From Streptomyces sp. NA02950 (lineage in GTDB: Bacteria; Actinomycetota; Actinomycetes; Streptomycetales; Streptomycetaceae), in NCBI RefSeq assembly GCF_013364155.1, contig NZ_CP054916.1, forward strand, positions 6,259,001-6,323,000: a DNA stretch of 64,000 bases, given 5' to 3'. A program made the position numbers and the translations under genes. The number at the start of each line of letters is the position of its first letter. Position 1 is the first letter of the stretch. The notes below the pieces were generated by a model that was not told the DNA's origin, searched no databases, and saw nothing but the letters and a program-made list of their open reading frames with translations. Positions 37,397 to 46,185 of this stretch are shown here, in pieces.

Positions 37397-40366
37397 ATGC
37401 CTGCCTCCAGCACCTCGGTGATCTCGACGCCGAATCCCTCACTTTTCGGCCAGTCCGTCACCTACACCGCCACGGTCACTGATCCGCTCTCGGTGTTCAC
37501 GCCGGACGGAGAAGTCACCTTCGTCATCTCCGGTGGCCCGACCCTGGGCCCGGTGACGGTCAACGCCTCCGGACAGGCCTCCGTGACCGATGCCTCGCTT
37601 GCGGTCGGCTCCCACCTGGTCACGGCCAACTACGCCAACGACACCAATCTGGACCCCTCGTCGGGCACGACCATCCAGCAGGTCAACCAGGCGGCGACCG
37701 TCACCACCATCACCTTCGTGCCGGCTTCCCCCGTCTGCGGGGAGTCGGTGACGGTGACGGCCAACGTGGCGGCCGTACCCCCGGGCAGTGGAACGCCCAC
37801 CGGTACGGTCACCTTCATCGTCAGCGCCGACGGGCCGACGATGAACGGGACTCTCGACGCTTCCGGAAACGCCTCCGTCACCTTCCCCGGCCTGAGTGTG
37901 GGCACTCACCAGGTCGCGGCCTTCTACCTCGGCGACACGAACTTCGCCGCGTCCAACTCCCCCTTGACCCCGCTCACCATCGGACAGGGGGCGTCGACGA
38001 CGGTGTTCTCGTCGCCGACGGTGTCGCCGGTGTGTGGTGATGCGGTGCAGTTGTGTGCGCAGGTGACGGTGGACTCGCCGAGTACGTGTTCGGTGTCGCC
38101 GGGGACGGTGACGTTCGTGGTGGCGGGTGGTCCGACGTTGTCGGCGGCTGTGGACGCGGCTGGGAACGCGTGCGTGACCACCAGTGCGATTCCGGTGGGG
38201 ACGCATGGGGTGACGGCCACCTATTCGGGGAACACCGATGTCGCGGGTTCCGCGGACAGCACGGGTTCGGTGACGATCGGGCAGGGGGTGTCGACGACGG
38301 TGTTCTCGTCGCCGACGGTGTCGCCGGTGTGTGGTGATGCGGTGCAGTTGTGTGCGCAGGTGACCTCGTCGGGTTCGTGTCCGGTGTCGCCGGGGACGGT
38401 GACGTTCGTGGTGGCGGGTGGTCCGACGTTGTCGGCGGCTGTGGACGCGGCTGGGAACGCGTGCGTGACCACCAGTGCCATCCCGGTGGGGACGCATGGG
38501 GTGACGGCCACCTATTCGGGGAACACCGATGTCGCGGGTTCCGCGGACAGCACGGGTTCGGTGACGATCGGGCAGGGGGTGTCGACGACGGTGTTCTCGT
38601 CGCCGACGGTGTCGCCGGTGTGTGGTGATGCGGTGCAGTTGTGTGCGCAGGTGACCTCGTCGGGTTCGTGTCCGGTGTCGCCGGGGACGGTGACGTTCGT
38701 GGTGGCGGGTGGTCCGACGTTGTCGGCGGCTGTGGACGCGGCTGGGAACGCGTGCGTGACCACCAGTGCCATCCCGGTGGGGACGCATGGGGTGACGGCC
38801 ACCTATTCGGGGAACACCGATGTCGTGGGTTCGGCGGGCACCGGCTCGGTGACGATCGGCCAGGGGGTGTCGACGACGGTGTTCTCGTCGCCGACGGTGT
38901 CGCCGGTGTGTGGTGATGCGGTGCAGTTGTGTGCGCAGGTGACCTCGTCGGGTTCGTGTCCGGTGTCGCCGGGGACGGTGACGTTCGTGGTGGCGGGTGG
39001 TCCGACGTTGTCGGCGGCTGTGGACGCGGCTGGGAACGCGTGCGTGACCACCAGTGCCATCCCGGTGGGGACGCATGGGGTGACGGCCACCTATTCGGGG
39101 AACACCGATGTCGTGGGTTCCGCGGGCACCGGCTCGGTGACGATCGGCCAGGGGGTGTCGACGACGGCGGTCGTGGCCACGCCGACCTCTTCGGTCTGCG
39201 GTCAGCAGGTGATCCTGTGCGCCCACGTGACCTCGTCGGGTTCGTGTCCGGTGTCGCCGGGGACGGTGACGTTCGTGGTGGCGGGTGGTCCGACGTTGTC
39301 GGCGGCTGTGGACGCGGCCGGGAACGCGTGCGTGACCACCAGCGCCATCCCGGTGGGGACGCATGGGGTGACGGCCACCTACTCCGGGAACACCGGCGTA
39401 TCGGGCTCGTCGGGCTCCACCACGCTCACCGTGAACCAGGCGACCTCCACGACGGCGTTGACCATTGCGCCCCCCTCGACCGTGTGCGGTGGACCGGTGC
39501 AGTTGTGCGCGCAGGTGACGGTGGCCTCACCGGGCACCTGCACGCCGAACCCCGGGACGGTCACGTTCGCGATCACCGGCGGACCGACCCTGACCGGGAC
39601 GGTCAACGCCAGCGGTCAAGCGTGTGTGACGACCGGCCCGCTCGCAGTGGGCTCGTATCCGGTGACGGTCACGTACTCCGGGAACACCGGGGTCGCGGGC
39701 TCGTCGACCACCGGTACGATCACGGTGGTCAACGCGAACACCACCACCACGCTCACCTCTTCGCCCAACCCGTCCGCCCCCGGCCAGACGGTGACCTTCA
39801 CCGCCACCGTGGCCGCGGTGCCGCCGGCGACGGGCACCCCGACCGGGACCGTGACGTTCACGATCAGCGGCGGACCCACCCTCACCGGGACGCTCAACGG
39901 CTCCGGAGTGGCGACGGTGAGCACCAACGCGCTCACCGCCGGACCGCACACGGTCACCGCCACCTACAGCGGCGACGGCTGCTTCAACGGGTCGACGTCC
40001 AATACGATCACCCAGAACGTGGGGGCGGCGACCAACACGACACTCACCGCCAACCCGGCCACTATCCGGCTGCGGTTCAACGGCACCCTGGTCATCCCGA
40101 CCCTGAGCGCGACGCTGAGGGACGCGTCGAACAACCCTGTCCCCGGCCAGACCATCACGTTCGTGGCCAACTCCAGCCTGGGGCCGATCTCCTTGGGCAG
40201 CGCGGTCACCAACATCAAGGGCACGGCGACCCGCTCCAACGTCACCGTCCCGCCGACCGTGCTCACCGCGTCGACGTACACCGCCTCCTTCGCCGGCGCT
40301 CCCGGGCTGAGCCCGGCGTCGGCCAACGCCTCACTGACGTTCCAGCCGTACCCGCTGCTCCCGTAA
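37397..40366 (+). CDS. Ten-domain Ig-like (Big_3-5 type) repeat protein without signal peptide
   Basis: 989 residues from ATG 37397, with GGAAGGGG at 37381. It consists of about ten consecutive Ig-like domains of ~92-99 residues, each with the pattern STT..., GQ/CG-x-V, GTVTFxVxGGPTL, G-x-A-x-VTT, VGTHxVTATYSGNT. Domains 3-7 each have conserved cysteines (PVCGDAVQLCAQV, SCPV, NACVT). The last ~100 residues (AATNTTLTANPATIRLRFNG onwards) form a divergent invasin-type domain. No signal peptide, membrane helix or sortase motif is visible, although such domains are usually extracellular. It could be exported by a non-classical route or be a start-trimmed product. Domains 3-7 are nearly identical in DNA and differ in codon usage from the rest. 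The function is unknown, with adhesion a guess. Confidence 0.85.
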   Translation: MPASSTSVISTPNPSLFGQSVTYTATVTDPLSVFTPDGEVTFVISGGPTLGPVTVNASGQASVTDASLAVGSHLVTANYANDTNLDPSSGTTIQQVNQAATVTTITFVPASPVCGESVTVTANVAAVPPGSGTPTGTVTFIVSADGPTMNGTLDASGNASVTFPGLSVGTHQVAAFYLGDTNFAASNSPLTPLTIGQGASTTVFSSPTVSPVCGDAVQLCAQVTVDSPSTCSVSPGTVTFVVAGGPTLSAAVDAAGNACVTTSAIPVGTHGVTATYSGNTDVAGSADSTGSVTIGQGVSTTVFSSPTVSPVCGDAVQLCAQVTSSGSCPVSPGTVTFVVAGGPTLSAAVDAAGNACVTTSAIPVGTHGVTATYSGNTDVAGSADSTGSVTIGQGVSTTVFSSPTVSPVCGDAVQLCAQVTSSGSCPVSPGTVTFVVAGGPTLSAAVDAAGNACVTTSAIPVGTHGVTATYSGNTDVVGSAGTGSVTIGQGVSTTVFSSPTVSPVCGDAVQLCAQVTSSGSCPVSPGTVTFVVAGGPTLSAAVDAAGNACVTTSAIPVGTHGVTATYSGNTDVVGSAGTGSVTIGQGVSTTAVVATPTSSVCGQQVILCAHVTSSGSCPVSPGTVTFVVAGGPTLSAAVDAAGNACVTTSAIPVGTHGVTATYSGNTGVSGSSGSTTLTVNQATSTTALTIAPPSTVCGGPVQLCAQVTVASPGTCTPNPGTVTFAITGGPTLTGTVNASGQACVTTGPLAVGSYPVTVTYSGNTGVAGSSTTGTITVVNANTTTTLTSSPNPSAPGQTVTFTATVAAVPPATGTPTGTVTFTISGGPTLTGTLNGSGVATVSTNALTAGPHTVTATYSGDGCFNGSTSNTITQNVGAATNTTLTANPATIRLRFNGTLVIPTLSATLRDASNNPVPGQTITFVANSSLGPISLGSAVTNIKGTATRSNVTVPPTVLTASTYTASFAGAPGLSPASANASLTFQPYPLLP
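37994..39445 (+). repeat. Five long in-frame tandem repeats (288-297 bp) in the Ig-repeat gene
   Basis: Units starting with TCGACGACGG at 37994, 38291, 38582, 38870 and 39158 have spacings of 297, 291, 288 and 288 nt. Units 2-4 are almost identical over their length; unit 1 differs around the VDSPSTC segment, and unit 5 in its first 60 nt. Recent duplication or gene conversion is the simplest cause. Confidence 0.95.
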
Positions 40367-40411
40367 GGCCGGGGTAGCCCCGGAGGGAACCGACCGAGCG
40401 CACCAACCCAG

Positions 40412-40456
40412 CCACAGCTGCGCCGGACCGCTGCCAGCGGCCCGGCGCAGCTGTGG
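40412..40456. terminator. Strong bidirectional terminator
   Basis: CCACAGCTGCGCCGG (40412-40426) pairs perfectly with CCGGCGCAGCTGTGG (40442-40456), with an inner CCGCTG-CCAG-CGG stem. It sits in the 102-nt gap between the convergent Ig-repeat and MFS genes. Confidence 0.9.
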
Positions 40457-40468
40457 GTCGCGGACGCA

Positions 40469-42013
40469 TCAGACACGTCCGCGGTGTCCGCGCAGCCCGA
40501 AGGCCACCGCCACCCCGATCAGCGCGACAACCGCCGCGTCGGCGCCGATACCCAGCCTGATACCGCCCAGCGTCGAGGCCGCGTAGCCCGCCCCGCCGTC
40601 GCGCAGCGACGCCATACGGGCCGAGGCGAGGGCGCTCAGCAGCGGAATGCCGACGGTGATGCCGATCTGCTGGGAACTGGTCACCAGCCCGGTGGCCAGG
40701 CCCTGTTCATGGTCCGGCAGACCGGAGGTGGCGATGACGCCGTACGAGACGATCACCCACAGATGGGCGAAGCTGGCGAGGCTCACCGCGGCCATGGCCA
40801 GCCAGGCACCGGCGGCGTTCTCGCCGAGCCCCACCATCACGGCCGTCAGCGCCGCCTGGATCAGCAGCGATCCGATCAGCGTGCGACGGGCGCCGAAGCG
40901 GCCGATCACCTTGGGCGCGACCACACCGGCGACCGCGGAGAACACCCCCTGCACACCGAAGACCAGACCGGTGACGAGCGACGACAGCTCCAGCACCTCC
41001 TGGAGATACAGCGTCAGCAGGAAGATGATGGCGCTCATCATCGCGAAGGTGGTCAGCCCGGCCAGATTGCCCCAGGCCACGGTGGGTCGGCGCAGCATCG
41101 GCAGCGACACCAGCGGTTCGGTGGCCCGGGACTCCACGACGGCGAACGCCACGAGCAGCAGGGCGCCGCCGACAAGCGCCACGATGACATCGGCGCCGCC
41201 GAAACCGCGCTCGGCGGCCGTCGACAGGGCGTAGATGACACCGAGCAGTCCGCCGGTGACGGTCACCGCGCCCGGTACGTCCAGCCGCGGCCGCTGGGGC
41301 CGGCGCGACTCCGTCAGCAGCGCGGGGGCGGCGGCCAGCACCAGGGCGCCCGCGACCGCGAGCAGCCCCATGGTGGAGCGCCAGCCAAGGGTGTCGGTCA
41401 GCCCGCCGCCCAGGACCATGCCGATGGTGAAGCCCAGCGACATCAGCGTGCCGCTGATGCTCAGGGCGCGTTCGCGTTGCGGGCCTTCGGCGAAGGTGGT
41501 GGTGAGCAGTGACATACCGGTCGGCACGATCACGGCCGCGCCCAGCCCCTGGACGGCCCGCCCGATGAGGAAGACGGCCGGGTTCCAGGCGAGCGCGGCC
41601 AGCAGGGACGCCGCCGTGAACAGGGCGAGCCCGGTGAGGAACAGCTTGCGCCGCCCGTACAGGTCCGCCACCCGGCCGAAGAACAGCAGGAAGCCGCCGG
41701 ACGGCAGGGCGAACGCGGTGACCGCCCACTGGAGGTCGGACTGGCCCATGCCCAGGTCCCGACCGAGCACGGGAAGGGCCACGTTCAGGATCGAGAAGTC
41801 CAGCGCCACCATGAACTGGGCGGCGCACAGCACCAGCAGGACCAGCTTGGCGCGGCCGGTCAGCCGCGCCGGAGCCGGATCGGGGGCCGGGGGAGCGGTA
41901 TCGCGCCCGGCGGCTGAGCCGGAGAGATCGGAAGGGTCGGAAGGGTCGGAAGGGTCGGAAGGGTCGGAAGGATCGGAAAGATCGGAGAGAGCCGAAGGGG
42001 AATCGATCGCCAT
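40469..42013 (-). CDS. MFS drug exporter (DHA2/EmrB-QacA family)
   Basis: About 514 residues from ATG 42013; a GTG at 42058 with AGGA before it would add 15 residues. A disordered N terminus with SDP repeats precedes 14 predicted helices. Motif A is FFGRVADLYGRRKLFLTG, motif C-like RAVQGLGAAVIVPTGMSLL, and LDFSILNVALPVL is the DHA2 motif D1. It should expel toxic compounds by proton antiport. It is divergent from an MmyB-type regulator that probably represses it. Confidence 0.92.
   Translation of the reverse strand: MAIDSPSALSDLSDPSDPSDPSDPSDPSDLSGSAAGRDTAPPAPDPAPARLTGRAKLVLLVLCAAQFMVALDFSILNVALPVLGRDLGMGQSDLQWAVTAFALPSGGFLLFFGRVADLYGRRKLFLTGLALFTAASLLAALAWNPAVFLIGRAVQGLGAAVIVPTGMSLLTTTFAEGPQRERALSISGTLMSLGFTIGMVLGGGLTDTLGWRSTMGLLAVAGALVLAAAPALLTESRRPQRPRLDVPGAVTVTGGLLGVIYALSTAAERGFGGADVIVALVGGALLLVAFAVVESRATEPLVSLPMLRRPTVAWGNLAGLTTFAMMSAIIFLLTLYLQEVLELSSLVTGLVFGVQGVFSAVAGVVAPKVIGRFGARRTLIGSLLIQAALTAVMVGLGENAAGAWLAMAAVSLASFAHLWVIVSYGVIATSGLPDHEQGLATGLVTSSQQIGITVGIPLLSALASARMASLRDGGAGYAASTLGGIRLGIGADAAVVALIGVAVAFGLRGHRGRV
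41921..41990 (-). repeat. 9-bp tandem repeat encoding (Ser-Asp-Pro)n in the MFS N terminus
   Basis: At least five copies of GGAAGGGTC (plus-strand reading), with degenerate edges, encode the cytoplasmic SDP/SDL repeat. In frame; copy number is probably variable. Confidence 0.9.
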
Positions 42014-42131
42014 GGTCAACAGGTTCGAATGATCCGAGAGGGCGTGGGGAGCGGGCACTTATCCTGTTGGCCGCACCACCAGCTTCGGCGCGAGAACGCC
42101 GGTGAGCACACCGGTGAGGAGGGGGAACGGG

Positions 42132-43118
42132 GTGGCAGCAGCCGCGGAGAGGACGGCACGGGCCGGACAACCGGCCACGGGGGGCGGGCAGGCCGCGCGG
42201 GACACGGGCAGTACGCGGACCACCGGCAAGTCGCTCCGCCGCCAGGAACTGCGTGACTTCCTGATGACCCGCCGGGCCCGGGTCAGCCCCGCCGAGGCGG
42301 GTCTGCCGGACGGCGGCCGCCGCCGTACGCCGGGACTGCGCCGGGAGGAGGTCGCGGTCCTGGCCGGAGTGGGGGCTTCCTGGTATCAGTGGCTGGAGCA
42401 GGGCCGGGACATCACCGTCTCGCCGCAGGTGCTGGACGCGGTCGCCCGGGTGCTCCGGCTCAATGACCCCGAGCGCCGCCACCTGTACGTCCTGGCCGGG
42501 CTGAATCCGCCGGTGCCGGTGTCCGGATACGCCGCGGACCATCTGTGCGAGGGGCTCCAGCGGCTGATCGACGCCTGGATGCCGTTCCCCGCGCACATCA
42601 TGGACCGTTACTGGAACGTGGTCGCCTACAACGACGGCGCCTCGCTGGTGCTGGGGTTCCGTCCGGAGATCCGGCAGAACTGCCTGATCACCTTCTTCAC
42701 CGACCCGGTCTACCGGGCCCGCGCCATGAGCTGGAAGGAGAACGCGCCCTGGGTCGTCGCCCAGTACCGCGCCTCCCTCTCCGACCACCCGGACGACGAG
42801 GGCTTCGGCGAGATCATCGGCGAACTGTCCGAGCTGAGCCCGGAGTTCACCGAGCTGTGGGAGCGCCGGGACGTCCATGCCGGCGGTCAGATGTTCAAGG
42901 AGCTGCACCATCCGCTGGTGGGCGCGCTGCGTTTCGAGTCCACCCAGCTGCGGATCCCGGCCCGTCCGGACCTGACGATCGTGCTGCACCATCCGATGCC
43001 GATCGAGGGCGCCGGGACCGGTGCGGGGGCGCAGACGGCCGAGGAGACCACGGCGAAGCTGGAGTGGCTGCTCTCCCCGGAGGGCCGGCGCGGCGGGATG
43101 TACTCGGTGGCGGGCTGA
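42132..43118 (+). CDS. XRE-type regulator with MmyB-like ligand-binding domain
   Basis: 328 residues from GTG 42132, chosen because GAGGAGGGGGA (42116-42126) precedes it. After a disordered ~35-residue start comes a helix-turn-helix: LRREEVAVLAGVGASWYQWLEQGRDITVSPQVLDAVARVL (split here as one domain, about 75-115). The C-terminal ~190 residues are the MmyB-like domain (WNVVAYNDGASLVLGF, LHHPLVGALRFESTQLRIP), a PAS-like fold thought to bind small ligands such as fatty acids. It is divergent from the MFS exporter, giving a regulator/efflux module. Confidence 0.9.
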   Translation: MAAAAERTARAGQPATGGGQAARDTGSTRTTGKSLRRQELRDFLMTRRARVSPAEAGLPDGGRRRTPGLRREEVAVLAGVGASWYQWLEQGRDITVSPQVLDAVARVLRLNDPERRHLYVLAGLNPPVPVSGYAADHLCEGLQRLIDAWMPFPAHIMDRYWNVVAYNDGASLVLGFRPEIRQNCLITFFTDPVYRARAMSWKENAPWVVAQYRASLSDHPDDEGFGEIIGELSELSPEFTELWERRDVHAGGQMFKELHHPLVGALRFESTQLRIPARPDLTIVLHHPMPIEGAGTGAGAQTAEETTAKLEWLLSPEGRRGGMYSVAG

Positions 43119-43176
43119 CCCGCGGCCGTCCCCACCGGCATCCGGACCGGTGGGCGGCCCGCATATGCTCATCCGC

Positions 43177-43527
43177 ATGAGCGAAGCAGCGCAGCTGGAC
43201 CCGGAAGACCGCAAGATCGTCACGCTGGCCCGCTCGGCGCGGGCCCGCAACGGCGTGGCCGAGGGCGCCGCCGTGCGCGACGAGACGGGCCGCACCTATG
43301 TGGCCGGAACCGTCGCCCTGGACTCGCTCCGGCTGAGCGCGCTGCGGACCGCCGTCGCCATGGCCGTCGCCAGCGGTGCGAAGTCCCTGGAGGCCGCGGC
43401 CGTCGTGACCGAGGCCGAGACCGTCTCCGACGAGGACCGCGCGGCCGTACGGGACCTCGGTGGAGCCGGTACGCCGGTGCTGCTGGCGGGCCCGGACGGC
43501 ACCGTGCGCGCCACCCTCCCGGCCTGA
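43177..43527 (+). CDS. Cytidine-deaminase-fold protein lacking catalytic motifs
   Basis: 116 residues from ATG 43177. It aligns by eye with small cytidine deaminases (LARSARARNGVAEGAAVRDETGRTYVAGTV, then LSALRTAVAMAVASGAKSLEAAAVVTE), but where a deaminase has C/H-A-E and P-C-x2-C there is no Cys, His or matching Glu. It should be unable to bind zinc. It is conserved in this form next to era in Streptomyces, so it is a non-catalytic relic or a binding protein rather than a recent pseudogene. TATGCT (43164-43169) 7 nt upstream indicates a leaderless mRNA. It is probably transcribed ahead of era. Confidence 0.82.
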   Translation: MSEAAQLDPEDRKIVTLARSARARNGVAEGAAVRDETGRTYVAGTVALDSLRLSALRTAVAMAVASGAKSLEAAAVVTEAETVSDEDRAAVRDLGGAGTPVLLAGPDGTVRATLPA

Positions 43528-43622
43528 TGGCGCGGCCGCCGGGCCGCCGGAGCGGATCCGCCGGACCGGCCGGTCCGGCGGGCTGGTCCGAGCGGGGCGG
43601 GGCATCGGGGAGAATGGGCGCC

Positions 43623-44633
43623 ATGAGTGTCCGTACCTCGCCGTCCCCGTCCGAGCCGGGGGAAACCCCGCACCGCTCGGGCTTCGCCTGCTTCGTCGGC
43701 CGCCCCAACGCGGGCAAGTCGACCCTCACCAACGCGCTGGTGGGGACGAAGGTCGCGATCACCTCCAACCGCCCGCAGACCACCCGGCACACGGTGCGCG
43801 GCATCGTGCACCGCCCCGACGCGCAGCTCGTGCTCGTCGACACCCCCGGTCTGCACAAACCGCGCACCCTGCTGGGCGAGCGCCTCAACGACGTCGTACG
43901 GACCACCTGGGCCGAGGTCGACGTCATCGGCTTCTGTCTGCCCGCCGACCAGAAGCTGGGCCCCGGCGACCGTTTCATCGCCACCGAGCTGGCCGGGATC
44001 AAGAAGACCCCCAAGGTCGCGATCGTCACCAAGACCGACCTGGTCGAGCCCGAGCAGCTGGCCCAGCAGCTGCTGGCCGTCGACCGGCTCGGCACGGAGC
44101 TGGGCATCGAGTGGGCGGAGATCATCCCGGTCTCGGCGGTGGACGCGGAGAAGGGGGCGGGCCGCGGAGCCGCCGCCGAAGGCGGAGACGGCCGCGGGGC
44201 CGGTCAGGTGAGCCTGCTGGCCGATCTGCTGGTTCCGCTGCTGCCCGAGGGCCCGGCGCTCTACCCCGAGGGCGACCTCACCGACGAGCCCGAGCAGGTC
44301 ATGGTCGCCGAGCTGATCCGCGAGGCGGCGCTGGAGGGCGTACGGGACGAACTGCCGCACTCCATCGCGGTGGTCGTCGAGGAGATGCTGCCCCGTGAGG
44401 ACCGTCCCGCGGACAAGCCCCTCCTCGACATCCACGCCAACCTCTACATCGAGCGCCCCAGCCAGAAGGGGATCGTCATCGGCCCCAAGGGCCGACGGCT
44501 GAAGGATGTCGGGACGAAGTCCCGCAAGCACATTGAGGCGCTGCTCGGCACTCCGGTCTTCCTCGATCTGCACGTCAAGGTCGCCAAGGACTGGCAGCGC
44601 GACCCGAAGCAGCTCCGCAGGCTGGGTTTCTGA
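43623..44633 (+). CDS. era: GTPase Era
   Basis: 336 residues from ATG 43623. G1 is GRPNAGKST (~26-34), switch II DTPGLHKPR (~73), G4 TKTD (~136). The C-terminal KH domain with GIVIGPKGRRLKDVGTKSRKHIE (written as two parts: GIVIGPKGRRLKDVG and TKSRKHIE) binds 16S rRNA near the anti-Shine-Dalgarno region for 30S assembly. A ~22-residue Gly/Ala-rich insertion (EKGAGRGAAAEGGDGRGAG) after VSAVDA is longer than in most Era proteins. A leaderless-type box GAGAAT (43610-43615) precedes the start. It converges with the emfourin-like gene, 3 nt apart. Confidence 0.97.
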   Translation: MSVRTSPSPSEPGETPHRSGFACFVGRPNAGKSTLTNALVGTKVAITSNRPQTTRHTVRGIVHRPDAQLVLVDTPGLHKPRTLLGERLNDVVRTTWAEVDVIGFCLPADQKLGPGDRFIATELAGIKKTPKVAIVTKTDLVEPEQLAQQLLAVDRLGTELGIEWAEIIPVSAVDAEKGAGRGAAAEGGDGRGAGQVSLLADLLVPLLPEGPALYPEGDLTDEPEQVMVAELIREAALEGVRDELPHSIAVVVEEMLPREDRPADKPLLDIHANLYIERPSQKGIVIGPKGRRLKDVGTKSRKHIEALLGTPVFLDLHVKVAKDWQRDPKQLRRLGF

Positions 44634-44636
44634 GCG

Positions 44637-44903
44637 CTACGCCCCCTCCTTGAGCACCGTACGGATCAGCTCGCGCTGGGCCTCGCTCAGGTGCGGGTCC
44701 GCGGCGTGGACCGTGCGGCCGTCGATGGTGATCTCGTAGTGGAAGCCGTCCGGGACGCCGCGCGTGGCGGCCGCGGCGCCCTTCTCGACGGCCTGGTGGG
44801 CCAGGGCGGCCAGATGGGTGGCGTCGGGCCGGCCGGAGGTGTCCAGCTCGGCCCGGCGCTCGATTCCGGCGAATCCGCCGGTGCGGGTGACGGAAATACG
44901 CAT
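44637..44903 (-). CDS. Emfourin-like inhibitor of the adjacent M4 protease
   Basis: 88 residues: MRISVTRTGGFAGIERRAELD, a helix HLAALAHQAVEKGAAAA, then FHYEITIDGRTVHAADPHLSEAQRELIRTVL. The MRI-x-V-x-R-x-GGFAG-x start and (F)YEI-x-DG-x-(T/E) strands match the emfourin family, small protein inhibitors of protealysin-type M4 peptidases first described in Serratia. It is encoded 27 nt after the M4 protease gene on the same strand, as in the known bicistronic operons. Co-expression of protease and inhibitor suggests an intracellular protection system. Confidence 0.8.
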   Translation of the reverse strand: MRISVTRTGGFAGIERRAELDTSGRPDATHLAALAHQAVEKGAAAATRGVPDGFHYEITIDGRTVHAADPHLSEAQRELIRTVLKEGA

Positions 44904-44930
44904 GGGTCCATCACTACCCGAGGGCGGGCC

Positions 44931-46067
44931 CTAGCGCGCGCCCACCCGCGTCCGCAGATCCGTGATGCCGACCCCCGCCCAGGCCTCCAGCACCGCCGAC
45001 TGCTCCTCGCCCTCGCCGTAGCGGGAGTGCGCCGCGGCCACCGTGAGCTGGGCGAAGTCACTGAACTCGGCGTCGGAGGCCAGATCGCCGCCGGTGAGCA
45101 CGTCGTACCAGATCTGTCCGGCCCGCTCCCAGGCGTGGCCGCCGAGGGCCTTGGCGGCGAGGTAGAAGGCGTGGTTGGGGATCCCGGAGTTGATGTGGAC
45201 ACCGCCGTTGTCCCGTGAGGTGTGGACGTAGTCGTCCATCGTGCCGGGCTGCGGGTCCTTGCCGAGGACGTCGTCGTCGTACGCCGTGCCCGGGGCCTTC
45301 ATCGAGCGCAGCGCCACCCCGGTGACCCGCTCCGCCAGCAGCCCCTTGCCGATCAGCCAGTCGGCCTCCTCGGCGGTCTGGCCGAGGACGTGCTGTTTGA
45401 CCAGCGAGCCGAAGACATCGGACATGGACTCGTTGAGCGCGCCGGACTGGCCGAAGTACTCCAGGTTGGCGGTGTACTGCGTGACGCCGTGGGTGAGCTC
45501 GTGGGCCATCACGTCGACCGGGATGGTGAAGTCGAGGAAGACCTCGCCGTCCCCGTCGCCGAAGACCATCTGCTCGCCGTCCCAGAAGGCGTTGTTGTAG
45601 TCCTCGCTGTAGTGGACGCTGGCGTTCAGCAGGAGGCCGGAGTCATCGATGGAGCGTCGGCCGTACGCCTTGAGGAACAGCTCGAAGGTGGCGCCCAGAC
45701 CGTCGTACGCGCGGTTGGCCGACTCGTCCCGGCCGGAGGCGTCGCCCTCGCCACGGACCTTCTTCCCCGGCAGCCGCGTGGCGTGCTGGGCGTCGTAGAT
45801 GGTGCGCTTGGGCTTGTTGGACGGGGCCCGCTCCACGGTGGCGGTGACACCGCGGACCGTGGTGATCCGGCGGCGGGTGCGCTCCAGGGCGTCCCGCTCC
45901 AGGGTGCGGCGGGCGGGCTCGGCCACCGTGGGATCGTCGGCATGGGAGAGCTTGTCCAGGACGTGCGGCGGCACGATCGTGCAGAAGACGCTGCGGGAGT
46001 GCTGAGTGTGGGCATCCATCCAGGCAATGTGGCACTGCGCTGTGGAGTTGTCACTCCTTGCGCTCAT
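44931..46067 (-). CDS. Protealysin-like M4 metallopeptidase (thermolysin family)
   Basis: 378 residues. The zinc motif is H189-E-L-T-H193, the third ligand is Glu213 in ALNESMSDVFG, and the catalytic His lies in GGVHINSGIPNHAFYLAA (near 291). The length and a short N-terminal propeptide with IVPPHVLDKL (the PPY-type propeptide motif of protealysins), together with lack of a signal peptide, distinguish it from secreted thermolysins. It is probably made inside the cell, autoprocessed, and held by the emfourin encoded next. ATG 46067 is used. An internal ATG at 46019 (MDAHTQHSRSVFCT) is an alternative, and neither has a good ribosome site. Divergent from the leuA leader. Confidence 0.92.
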   Translation of the reverse strand: MSARSDNSTAQCHIAWMDAHTQHSRSVFCTIVPPHVLDKLSHADDPTVAEPARRTLERDALERTRRRITTVRGVTATVERAPSNKPKRTIYDAQHATRLPGKKVRGEGDASGRDESANRAYDGLGATFELFLKAYGRRSIDDSGLLLNASVHYSEDYNNAFWDGEQMVFGDGDGEVFLDFTIPVDVMAHELTHGVTQYTANLEYFGQSGALNESMSDVFGSLVKQHVLGQTAEEADWLIGKGLLAERVTGVALRSMKAPGTAYDDDVLGKDPQPGTMDDYVHTSRDNGGVHINSGIPNHAFYLAAKALGGHAWERAGQIWYDVLTGGDLASDAEFSDFAQLTVAAAHSRYGEGEEQSAVLEAWAGVGITDLRTRVGAR

Positions 46068-46185
46068 GATTGCTGAAATCGAGTGGTTGATGTGTATTTT
46101 CCGGCGAGGGCCGTGTGGGATGTCCTGTCCCGCATCGTGATACGGACCCGCCGGGGTCCGGTGTCTCGGTTAGGCTGCCTCCATC

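Noticed and set aside
37439..39364. A 641-codon minus-strand frame opposite the Ig repeats
   Set aside because: Shadow of the repeated plus-strand gene; Arg/His/Thr-rich repeats only.
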